Shown here piece by piece: positions 1 to 6,799 of a stretch of 7,096 nt of DNA (within the stretch, counting starts at the first letter, position 1; every line of letters starts with the position of its first letter). A program made the position numbers and the translations under genes. The stretch covers positions 1 to 7,096 of the forward strand of contig JAAZJV010000337.1 of assembly GCA_012800135.1 (NCBI GenBank), given 5' to 3'. The DNA comes from Clostridiaceae bacterium (lineage in GTDB: Bacteria > Bacillota > Clostridia > Saccharofermentanales > DTU023). The notes beneath the pieces were generated by a model that made no database searches, was not told the origin of the DNA, and worked only from the letters and a program-made list of their open reading frames with translations.

Positions 1-928
1 CGGCAACCGTGCTGGCATCCTCCGTCACTTTCAGTGTGATCGGGCTGCGCGCCAGATCGTCCAATTCATAGGTGATAGGTGTGAAGGTGATGGCGCCGGT
101 GCCGTTGTTCGCGCCGGTCGCAACAACATCGTTGCCGTCCTTCACGGTGAAAGTGTAATGATCATCTGCCGTCAAATTACGGCCTGTCATAGCCTTGGTA
201 CCCGTGAGAGCCAAGGAACCGCTGGCGCTGTAAGTGTTGGTCAGCACCAGTCCGCCCTCAGGGTATGTGGGGGTGGCGGTGATGGTTCCATCGCCGTTAT
301 CCGTTAAGGTAACCGTGACAGTGTAGCTGTTTGTGTCGGCAGTAACACCGGCAACCGTGCTGGTATCCTCCGTCACCGTCAGGGTAATCGGACTGCGCGC
401 CACATCGGCCAGGCTGTAATTAATACGCGTGAAAGTGATGGTACCGGTACCGTTGTTGGCACCTGTCGCAACCTCCTGATCGCCATCCTTCACGGTGAAG
501 GTGTATTGATCCTTCTCCTCGTTCAAAGCACGACCGTTCATGGCCTTGGTGCCCGTGAGGTCTAAATAGCCGATTGCCGCGTAAGTGTTGGTCAGCACCA
601 GTCCGCCCTCAGGGTATGCGGGGGTGGCCGTGATTGTTCCATCGCCATTGTCCGTTAAGGTAACCGTGACAGTGTAGCTGTTCGTGTCGGCAGTAACACC
701 GGCAACCGTGCTGGTATCCTCCGTCACCGTTAAGGTAATCGGGCTGCGCGTCATATCGATCAGGACGTAGTTAATCGGCGTGAAGTTGATGGTTCCGGTG
801 CCGTTGTTCGTGCCTGTCGCGACAACATCGTTGCCGTCCTTCACGGTGAAGGTGTAATGATCATCCGTCCTCAAAGCACGGCCTGTCATGGCCTTGGTGC
901 CCGTGAGGTTCAAGATGCCGCTGGCGCT
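1..928 (-). repeat. Tandem pilin-linkage repeats D16-D18, about 348-351 bp period
   Basis: Two complete units (928-581 and 580-230) and one partial unit (229-1) of about 116-117 codons, in frame within the surface-protein gene. Each begins with an LTGTKAM(T/N)GR motif carrying the bonding Lys (K1815, K1931, K2048). Each has a TLTVTED or LKVTED strand with the likely catalytic Glu, and the complete units end in LVLTNTY with the bonding Asn (N1917, N2034). At DNA level, bases 241-380 and 592-731 differ at about 8 of 140 positions by my alignment, far closer than any Cna_B pair here. The array may continue past the window edge, so the copy number is unknown. Such arrays can change length by slippage or recombination. 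Confidence 0.9.
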
Positions 929-3900
929 GTATGTGTTGGTCGCTGTGTAGTGTTCGGTAGTAGCGTCTATACCATATGTCACATCATAGGCATCGTTGGG
1001 AGGGCCTGCAGTGAAGAACTCACCGCTAAGCTGACCTTCCACAACAGAGAAGGTGTAGGGATAGCCCTCGATAGTTGTGGTCTTTAGTCCGATCCAGGTG
1101 ACGGTATCATTAGTAACCGGTTTGGGCAGGCCTACCTCTTCTTGCGGAACGACCTCTGTTACCTCGACGCCGATACCATTGGTGTATGTACGCCATAGCT
1201 GGAACCAGATATCCGGATGGGTATGGTAGTTAGCGTTGACCCATTTCTTGTCGGCCGTGAACGAACCGAGGGGAATCTCGTAGGTGTTGGTGATAGTATC
1301 AGTGACAGTACCGTCAGTCGGGGACTGGTTGTAGTTATCAGGCCTGACTTCCCGCACATAGTAGGTATAGGGTAGATCGAGTTGCGGAGTGTCACTGCCG
1401 GGAGCCGAGTAATAGCGGTCAAGTGCCACCCACTTGTAGTGCCAGGTGTCGACATCGGTTGGAGTCATCTCCCCCGTGGCGGTGCCATCTCCGGTGCCTT
1501 CCCCGGTGAGTGTGACATTTGAGCCTACCTGCTCCGGTGTGCCGCCCTCCCAAGTCCGCCACAGTTGGAATTCCACATCGGGTTTGGATCCGTTCACCCA
1601 GTTTTTAGTGGCGGTAAATTCGGTTTTCAGGGAATAATTAATAATTACATCTGTGGCACTTGATACTGCGTCGTAATAATATCCATCGGGAATGGGAGCC
1701 ACTTCTAGTACATAATATATGGCTTCCATGCCACCAACTGTGGAATCCAGCTCATGCCAGATATAGCTCCAAGGTGTGTATTCGCCGTCGTCCTTGGTGA
1801 AGTCTTTCTCCGGATCGATGACACCGTCCAACGGGACAGCGGCTCCAATCGGTGTAGGATCGTTGGTGCCTACTTTTTGATAGAGCTGAAACCATACTTC
1901 AACGGTTCCCGCCGGAGGGGTTGTGCCTACAGGCCTGAACTCCTTCTTGGCGGTGTATGTATTACCTAAAAAGGTGTTGGTGAAGGTGATGATTTCGGTA
2001 TCAGGGTTAACTTCACTAGTCATGATAAAGCCGTCCGGAATGATTGGCTCAGTAATCGTATAGGTATACTTATTGCCATCGTTGTCCTTGTACAGGGGAA
2101 GATTAGACCAAGTATGGCTACCCTCACCGGTTAAAGTATAGCTGCCAATTTGAATGTCATCCTGATAGAGATGGAAACCAACGGTTGGGAGCGGATCGGG
2201 CAAAGGTACCGGAACATCGTTGACCGTGCCAGATTCATATTTCTTTATAAAACCCGCACTGGTGGACTGGAAGGAGTTTGTGACGGTAAATCCGGTCAAC
2301 TGGGAACCACTGATTTCTACTGAGTAGCTTGCCGGGCGATTGGTTTCCTCCACGCTGTAGGTGTAGGCTTTCCCGTCCGTGTTCTCAGCGGGCAAACCCT
2401 TCCAGGTGTAGATCCATTCGGTCAGCTCACCGCTGCCGTTAGAGCCAAGAGCGGTGTCAATAACACCGTCTAAGGTGACAACATCGAAAACAGTCGGGGA
2501 TTCGCCATCTACCGCCCGGGAAAGTGTAAGTTCTACTGTGCTGCCCGCGGGCGGCACATGTCCTGCCGGCAGCCATTGCTTGGTGGCGGTCACGTCAGCA
2601 AGGGTATTAAGAGTGTTGGTGACCGTAAGCTTGTCAGTACTGTAGCTCGTGGCGTAGCCGGGCACCGAGACGACTTCCCTGACTGTGTAGGTGTATGGAT
2701 CGCCGTTGGCATCAGTTTCCGGAAGATCCAGGAATGTGTATTTCCAGTAATTGCCTTCGTTGAGGACAACGGTTTTGGCGGGATTCATAGAATTACCGTT
2801 TTGCAGAAGCTCCAAGGTGATGCTTTCCGGTCGGGATGCGGACTCGTAATCGCCACCAGCCCATTTCTTTTCAACCGGCACATTGACCGTATCAAGAGTG
2901 TTGATGAGGATGAGCCCGTCAGTGAAAGAAGTATAGCCATTGACCGTGCTGGTTTCCTTAACGGTGTAAACATATTCGTTGCCGTCCGCGTCCTCGAAGG
3001 GTAGACCAGTGAATGTGTGTTTCCAGTTGCCTGCCGCGGTGAGTGTAGCGGTTCGTTGGGGATTCATCGAAACAGGGATTTGTGACCCCACGCCTTGCAG
3101 CAACTCCACCTCTACGTTGGCCGGTTGCAGGCCATAGGCGTTGTTCTGGTCTTCCCAGATTTTCTCAACCGCCACATCAATGCTGTACACGTTTGTAAAG
3201 TCAAGGCCATTCAGCGTTCCGATGGAAACATCCTGAGACGCGCCGTCATTGATGGTGGCGGTCAGTTTCAACTTGCCGTCGGGCGTATCGGTAAAGGCGA
3301 CGGTTACCTTCACTAGGTATTCCGCTGTGCTGTATGCAACGCCGTCGATGGGGTTGACCGCACTTTCTTTCACCACGTAGTAGTGATCACCTCGGTCGTC
3401 GAAGAGATTGTCAGGGTCAGACCGATCATATTTGTAGTTGATGGCATTAAAGGTGTAGTTGGTGGTTTCTCCGGTGAGGGAAAGGACTTTGCTCTGTAGC
3501 GGTACTGCGCCTGCTGTTATATTGCCCTCAGCGTCAGATGCGTACAATTCAAAGGTGAATGTGTCTTGGTCTGTCGCTTGGCGACCGGTGAAAGTCTTGG
3601 TGCCGCCCAAAGAGAGGCTGGTTTGTGCTTGGTAATAGTTGGTGACCGTGGTGCCGGTTTCATACTTGAAATAGTTGGCAGGAGCCTGTGCAGTGAAGAC
3701 ACCTCCGGAATATTCGCCCTCTACCACGGAGAACGTATAGGGTTCCCCATTGATGGTTTTTTGTTCAATGTTAGGCCAGGAAACCTGAGTTGCCGGGGCG
3801 ACTAGCTGTAATGGGTCGACATCCACTTCTTCTGTGACGTTGTTCATAGTTCTGTACAGTTTAAACCACACAGTTGGACGCTCGTCCGCTGGCCCGTCCC

Positions 3901-6337
3901 GCCACACTTTATTGGCAGTGACCGAGCCCTTGGGAATGACGTAGGTGTTTGTAACCATCAGCTCGGATTCAGTCTTTTCATATTCGGGCGGGGTGTAGGG
4001 AAAGCCTTGCTGGTTCACTTCCACTACCGTGAACACATAGGGCGTGCCCGCCAAGTTGGTTTGCTGAATGTTTGCCCATTTGACCTCATAGGGAGAGGAG
4101 TCAGGCACTTTCTTAACTTCTGCCTCAGGTACCTCCACGCGCGTTTCAATATCCGAGCCTTGTAGATGCCTGTACAACCTGAAGTACACTGTCGGTTTGG
4201 GGCCGTGTACCCATACCTTGGTAGCGGTTACTTCTGCTGTCGGGATTTTGTAGGCATTTGTGACGGTGTTCGGGTAATTGTATGGAGAGTATGTAGCGGT
4301 GTAATTCGCAGGAACGACTTCCTCAATATAATAAGTATATTCCCCGCTGAAGGTGGCAGGATCCTTGTATCGGGGCAGGTTGGACCATGTGTGGCTCCAG
4401 GTGTCGGAAAGCTGATCTCCGGTAAGGTTGACTGTCTCTGCAATTTCAGACGAGACAGCGTCAGGCCATGTGCGCATCAGCCTGATCACGACATATGGAG
4501 TCTTTGGACCGTTTTTCCATATCTTGGTGGCGGTGAAAGAGGTGGTAAGCGACCGATTAATCACAGCAGTAGAAGCAGAAGTAATCGCGTCATACACGTA
4601 GTTCTCGGCACCTGTGATCACCCCTTCCGTCACATAATATTTATAGGTACGGTTGGTCACTGCCTCATTGCCAGGAAGGTCAGTCCACTGGTAGCTCCAG
4701 GGCGCGAATTCACCTTGGGTATCGGGTGTTCCGTCCAAGATGCCATCCCTCCCCTCCATATACACATCAGGGGGATCGCCAGGTTGAGGCACCGCGTAGG
4801 TGCGGTACAACTTCAGTGTAACGGTTACGCCGTCAGGTACGGGTTCGGGATCCCATGTTTTCTTGGCTGAGAAAGTGCCTCCTCGGTAGGTGTTTGTCAT
4901 TACATAGACGCCGTTAGCCACCTCCCAAGTAAGCACATATCCTCCTGGGATGACAGGCTCGGTTACGGTATATTTGTGCTCAATGGTATTGGCCATGTCC
5001 ATATATTTTGGCAGATTATTCCAAGTAACAGTTTGATTGTGTGTTACCTGTTTTGGCAGACCATAGTCATTTCCATCTTGTAAGAGCTGCAGACCTACAA
5101 CGGGACCTTCGGATGGATCCTGTCCGGGAATCACATAAATTTTCTTGGCTGTGACGCTGGTAGCAATGAATGTGTTCGTGACCTCAAAATTTACGTCGGA
5201 TCCGACAACCTCCATGTTAATTTCGGTTTCATAACTGGCGGGTTTGTCGGTCTCTTTAAGAGCATATATGTAGGTATTGTTGTTAGCGTCCTTCTGTTCG
5301 AGATTATTCCAAGAATGGTTCCAGCCTGTGAGTGAGTTTAGGGTAATGACTTTCTCAAAAGTGGTGTCATAAACAGGGCTGTCCGCCGCGTCAAGGTAAT
5401 ATCGGGTAAGGCGCAACGTTACGTGTGCCCCGTCAGGAATAGAGGGATCCCAATTTTTGGTTACGTTCACGTTGCGGGACAGCCAGGAGTTGGTTACAGT
5501 GAGGCCTTCTTCCGTTTTCTCGTAGTTGCCGGGGCTACCGGGAACGAATACGCCTCCTACCATGTTGCCTTCCACGACAGAGAACACATATTTTCTGCCA
5601 CTGACGTCCGTGATGTCTACGCCTTGCCACGTTGTCTGTTCTATGCCGTTGGGCAACATCCTGATTTCCGCGTCTGGAACCGGATAGGGATCCGGAATCG
5701 GATTCGTATCCCCAGGAACGGGCGCATAGGTGCGGTGTAATTGGAAATAAATATCCGGCCGCGGTGTGGAGCCACCATTCCAGTTTTTGGTTGCCGTTTG
5801 GTTACCCGTATATGGGAGAAGGTAGAACTTTTGGTTCTGCACACTTTGTCCGGGAGACCAACTTCCAACCCAAACAGTAAAAATAATATATGATCCTGAC
5901 TCATCCTGTTCAACTTGACTCAAAACGTTATTAGGGGTGGCAGGCCCGTCAAAGCGCGCCAAAGTCCAGTGCGCTTTCTGTATAGTTCCGCTCAGCCCTT
6001 CCTTAGGGTCGTATTGCTTTCCTTCAACTACAATGAACTGCCCCGGGGCGTAGACGGTAAGATCCGTGGAGGAATGCGAACCAAATATAACTTCGTTGAC
6101 GTCATGGTTTGATTTTATGGCAACATATACATCTTGGCCGTCATTAGCCACCCACAACATGGCGGGCATGGTTTGAGTGTTCTGGGATACGCCTGACAGT
6201 AATACCACCCCATAGCCGGGTGCCGGTTGTGGCGGTGTTGCTGGCTGCGCGGATACAATGACCGTGTTCGCTAACAAACACAGTACTAAGAATAGAGTGA
6301 ACAATGCACGGGAGCGGCGAAAACATGATTTTTTCAT
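1..6337 (-). CDS. Giant multi-domain Cna_B / pilin-linkage surface protein (3' end outside window)
   Basis: Secreted surface protein, probably a long wall-anchored stalk or adhesin. The frame is open without a stop from the ATG at 6337 to the window edge (2112 complete codons plus one base). Translation gives a signal peptide (residues 1-30), an unrecognised N-terminal region (31-178), Cna_B domains D1-D7 (about 179-902), a Spy0128/FctA-type linkage domain D8 (905-1051), Cna_B domains D9-D15 (about 1052-1803) and linkage domains D16, D17 and partial D18 (1804 onward). Each Cna_B unit starts with a K-x-W/Y/F strand, has a Tyr-rich strand ending in Glu (such as YTVTE, FSVVEG) and closes with a TNTY-like strand whose Asn should bond to the Lys. 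In known families these residues form a spontaneous isopeptide cross-link. I read no Cys after residue 20 and no YPK-type pilin motif. The LPXTG anchor cannot be seen. Start 6337 is preferred over 6343 on ribosome-binding-site spacing. Ligand unknown. Family certain, role inferred. Confidence 0.93.
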   Translation of the reverse strand, partial: MKKSCFRRSRALFTLFLVLCLLANTVIVSAQPATPPQPAPGYGVVLLSGVSQNTQTMPAMLWVANDGQDVYVAIKSNHDVNEVIFGSHSSTDLTVYAPGQFIVVEGKQYDPKEGLSGTIQKAHWTLARFDGPATPNNVLSQVEQDESGSYIIFTVWVGSWSPGQSVQNQKFYLLPYTGNQTATKNWNGGSTPRPDIYFQLHRTYAPVPGDTNPIPDPYPVPDAEIRMLPNGIEQTTWQGVDITDVSGRKYVFSVVEGNMVGGVFVPGSPGNYEKTEEGLTVTNSWLSRNVNVTKNWDPSIPDGAHVTLRLTRYYLDAADSPVYDTTFEKVITLNSLTGWNHSWNNLEQKDANNNTYIYALKETDKPASYETEINMEVVGSDVNFEVTNTFIATSVTAKKIYVIPGQDPSEGPVVGLQLLQDGNDYGLPKQVTHNQTVTWNNLPKYMDMANTIEHKYTVTEPVIPGGYVLTWEVANGVYVMTNTYRGGTFSAKKTWDPEPVPDGVTVTLKLYRTYAVPQPGDPPDVYMEGRDGILDGTPDTQGEFAPWSYQWTDLPGNEAVTNRTYKYYVTEGVITGAENYVYDAITSASTAVINRSLTTSFTATKIWKNGPKTPYVVIRLMRTWPDAVSSEIAETVNLTGDQLSDTWSHTWSNLPRYKDPATFSGEYTYYIEEVVPANYTATYSPYNYPNTVTNAYKIPTAEVTATKVWVHGPKPTVYFRLYRHLQGSDIETRVEVPEAEVKKVPDSSPYEVKWANIQQTNLAGTPYVFTVVEVNQQGFPYTPPEYEKTESELMVTNTYVIPKGSVTANKVWRDGPADERPTVWFKLYRTMNNVTEEVDVDPLQLVAPATQVSWPNIEQKTINGEPYTFSVVEGEYSGGVFTAQAPANYFKYETGTTVTNYYQAQTSLSLGGTKTFTGRQATDQDTFTFELYASDAEGNITAGAVPLQSKVLSLTGETTNYTFNAINYKYDRSDPDNLFDDRGDHYYVVKESAVNPIDGVAYSTAEYLVKVTVAFTDTPDGKLKLTATINDGASQDVSIGTLNGLDFTNVYSIDVAVEKIWEDQNNAYGLQPANVEVELLQGVGSQIPVSMNPQRTATLTAAGNWKHTFTGLPFEDADGNEYVYTVKETSTVNGYTSFTDGLILINTLDTVNVPVEKKWAGGDYESASRPESITLELLQNGNSMNPAKTVVLNEGNYWKYTFLDLPETDANGDPYTYTVREVVSVPGYATSYSTDKLTVTNTLNTLADVTATKQWLPAGHVPPAGSTVELTLSRAVDGESPTVFDVVTLDGVIDTALGSNGSGELTEWIYTWKGLPAENTDGKAYTYSVEETNRPASYSVEISGSQLTGFTVTNSFQSTSAGFIKKYESGTVNDVPVPLPDPLPTVGFHLYQDDIQIGSYTLTGEGSHTWSNLPLYKDNDGNKYTYTITEPIIPDGFIMTSEVNPDTEIITFTNTFLGNTYTAKKEFRPVGTTPPAGTVEVWFQLYQKVGTNDPTPIGAAVPLDGVIDPEKDFTKDDGEYTPWSYIWHELDSTVGGMEAIYYVLEVAPIPDGYYYDAVSSATDVIINYSLKTEFTATKNWVNGSKPDVEFQLWRTWEGGTPEQVGSNVTLTGEGTGDGTATGEMTPTDVDTWHYKWVALDRYYSAPGSDTPQLDLPYTYYVREVRPDNYNQSPTDGTVTDTITNTYEIPLGSFTADKKWVNANYHTHPDIWFQLWRTYTNGIGVEVTEVVPQEEVGLPKPVTNDTVTWIGLKTTTIEGYPYTFSVVEGQLSGEFFTAGPPNDAYDVTYGIDATTEHYTATNTYSASGILNLTGTKAMTGRALRTDDHYTFTVKDGNDVVATGTNNGTGTINFTPINYVLIDMTRSPITLTVTEDTSTVAGVTADTNSYTVTVTLTDNGDGTITATPAYPEGGLVLTNTYAAIGYLDLTGTKAMNGRALNEEKDQYTFTVKDGDQEVATGANNGTGTITFTRINYSLADVARSPITLTVTEDTSTVAGVTADTNSYTVTVTLTDNGDGTITATPTYPEGGLVLTNTYSASGSLALTGTKAMTGRNLTADDHYTFTVKDGNDVVATGANNGTGAITFTPITYELDDLARSPITLKVTEDASTVA
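929..3184 (-). other. Seven further Cna_B-type domains, D9-D15
   Basis: A second run of Cna_B units between linkage domains D8 and D16. Predicted Lys-Asn pairs are K1059-N1146, K1157-N1241, K1253-N1354, K1365-N1454, K1465-N1567, K1578-N1684 and K1697-N1801. D9 and D10 are short and canonical (VEKIW and VEKKW starts, YTVKE or YTVRE strands, NTL closing strands) and resemble each other closely. D11-D15 are longer and each resembles a unit in the first run: D11 with D2, D12 with D3, D13 with D4, D14 with D5, and D15 with D6/D7. D12 and D13 have Tyr and Phe in place of the usual Trp after the bonding Lys. D12 has a Pro-rich insertion (VPVPLPDPLP) like that of D1. All bonding residues appear present, so none of these units looks degenerate. 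Confidence 0.85.
3185..3625 (-). other. Spy0128/FctA-type pilin isopeptide-linkage domain D8
   Basis: Residues about 905-1051 break the Cna_B run. The domain opens with GTKTFTGR, the typical start of streptococcal pilin isopeptide-linkage repeats, continues with a DTFTFELYAS strand and a YYVVKES strand carrying the likely catalytic Glu, and closes with FTNVY. The predicted bond is K914-N1049. At about 147 residues it is some 30 longer than D16-D18; the extra length lies in the middle (an acidic DRSDPDNLFDDRGD segment) and near the end (a TDTPDGKLKL hairpin region). It is followed directly by Cna_B domain D9. The type is clear from motifs; the role as a rigid spacer is inferred. Confidence 0.8.
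3632..5803 (-). other. Seven consecutive Cna_B-type domains, D1-D7
   Basis: Seven beta-sandwich repeats of about 95-115 residues each. The predicted cross-linked pairs read from the translation are K184-N283, K294-N388, K399-N482, K493-N594, K605-N694, K707-N797 and K810-N900. Each Lys lies two residues before an aromatic (W in all except Y401 in D3), and each Asn lies in a V/I-T/x-N-x-Y/F/S closing strand. A Glu after a Tyr/Phe-rich strand is present in every unit and is the usual catalytic acid. D1 carries a Pro-rich insertion (about residues 205-222). D4 is one of the longest units, with an insertion around an LDGTPD segment. D1, D6 and D7 share a VVE signature, giving a subtype distinct from D2-D5. 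Cna_B identity is by motif; exact borders are approximate. Confidence 0.85.
5804..6247 (-). other. Unrecognised N-terminal region of the surface protein (residues 31-178)
   Basis: This stretch lies between the signal peptide and the first Cna_B domain and does not follow the repeat pattern of the rest of the protein. It begins with a Pro-rich segment (residues 32-39, PATPPQPA). Alternating hydrophobic and polar stretches that look like beta strands follow, including AMLWVAND, VYVAIKSN, FIVVEGKQY and FTVWVGSW. There is no Lys/Asn pair in the Cna_B layout. In this type of surface protein the most distal region often carries the binding function, so this is the best candidate for a ligand-binding head, but I recognise no family and assign no function. 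Confidence 0.6.
6248..6337 (-). other. Sec signal peptide of the surface protein
   Basis: Residues 1-30 have the classic three-part layout. The N-region is basic, with K2, K3, R7, R8 and R10. The hydrophobic core runs from about A11 to A23 and is rich in Leu, Phe and Val. A V-S-A motif at 28-30 suits signal peptidase I cleavage between A30 and Q31. The mature protein would then begin with a Pro/Gln-rich stretch. There is no lipobox with a downstream Cys, so a lipoprotein is unlikely. I see no YSIRK-G/S motif. Confidence 0.88.
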
Positions 6338-6346
6338 GGTCATTAT

Positions 6347-6352
6347 TCCTTT
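6347..6352 (-). promoter_or_regulatory. Ribosome binding site AAAGGA, decides the start
   Basis: AAAGGA lies 9 bases before the ATG at 6337 but only 3 bases before an in-frame ATG at 6343. The longer spacing is the normal one for Firmicutes, and the 6337 start gives a protein beginning MKK, typical of signal peptides. The 6343 start would add only Met-Thr and leave the signal peptide intact. Confidence 0.7.
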
Positions 6353-6429
6353 CAGCTTAAGAAACTTGAGATTTCTATGTGCAGTATGAAACGGCTGCAG
6401 TGATTTTTAAGAAAGCAAAAGCACACGCA

Positions 6430-6468
6430 CAACAACAGATATTCGAATCTGTCGGAACGTTGTTGTTG
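6430..6468. repeat. Inverted repeat in the 5' leader
   Basis: CAACAACA at 6430-6437 is the exact reverse complement of TGTTGTTG at 6461-6468 (8-bp stem, 23-base loop). A second, competing stem pairs CAGAT (6436-6440) with ATCTG (6447-6451) around a 6-base loop. The two share bases, so only one can form at a time. In the mRNA this lies about 90-130 bases before the start codon. There is no U-run after it on the minus strand, so it is not a standard terminator. Function unknown. Confidence 0.3.
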
Positions 6469-6726
6469 AATGTCCAGTTGATTGCCTTATCTGACTGGCG
6501 CAATAAGCGGTCCGGCAATGTAAAATAATCCGCACAAAAATATGCAACCAGACTGTCACATTTGTCGGCATTTATAGGTTTCATCATGAATAGGACCTCT
6601 TGTTTTTCCTGTTCTTTGTCCATTTAGACTGTGTTCTGCTAACTCGACTGACTTTCTCCCCTCATATTCTGCAAAATTCCCCCTATTTTTGCTTTGACAT
6701 GTGTTGAAAAGACAGAGATTAATGAA

Positions 6727-6732
6727 ATTATA
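6727..6732 (-). promoter_or_regulatory. Perfect TATAAT, possible -10 element
   Basis: A perfect TATAAT reads on the minus strand toward the surface-protein gene. At 17 bases upstream the hexamer is TGGATC, a poor -35. A TTGCAC lies only 11 bases upstream, too close to act as one. There is no TGn extended -10. It could be an activator-dependent promoter or simply chance. Confidence 0.22.
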
Positions 6733-6769
6733 AGAACCTTTTTGTGCAAGATCCAGTACCGAATAGTCG

Positions 6770-6799
6770 AAGATATCAAGCGAAATTTGTACTTGACAA
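6770..6799 (-). promoter_or_regulatory. Candidate sigma-A promoter, TTGTCA-N18-TATCTT
   Basis: On the minus strand TTGTCA (6799-6794) matches the -35 consensus at 5 of 6 positions, and TATCTT (6775-6770) matches the -10 consensus at 4 of 6, with an 18-base spacer. It faces the surface-protein gene and would leave a leader of roughly 420 bases. It overlaps the direct repeat/palindrome at 6793-6813, so a bound regulator could block it. The match is modest and AT-rich DNA yields such hits by chance. Confidence 0.3.

Noticed and set aside
1..928. Repeats considered as a CRISPR array
   Set aside because: Units are about 350 bp, contiguous, in frame and code for a known domain type. There are no short repeats with unique spacers.
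2558..3004. 148-codon open frame on the plus strand
   Set aside because: Antisense to D9-D11 of the surface protein. The translation resembles no protein family and repeats only because the sense strand repeats.
4166..4870. 234-codon open frame on the plus strand
   Set aside because: It runs antisense to Cna_B domains D4-D6, has no coherent domain or ribosome binding site, and is explained by the codon bias of the minus-strand gene.
5641..5913. 90-codon open frame on the minus strand
   Set aside because: It is a shifted frame inside the end of the N-terminal region and D1, where the sense frame has clear motifs.
1..6337. Frameshift or pseudogene in the giant gene
   Set aside because: The Asn codon of all 17 closing strands falls in the same frame as the start at 6337, and the frame is still open at base 1, so the gene appears intact as far as seen.
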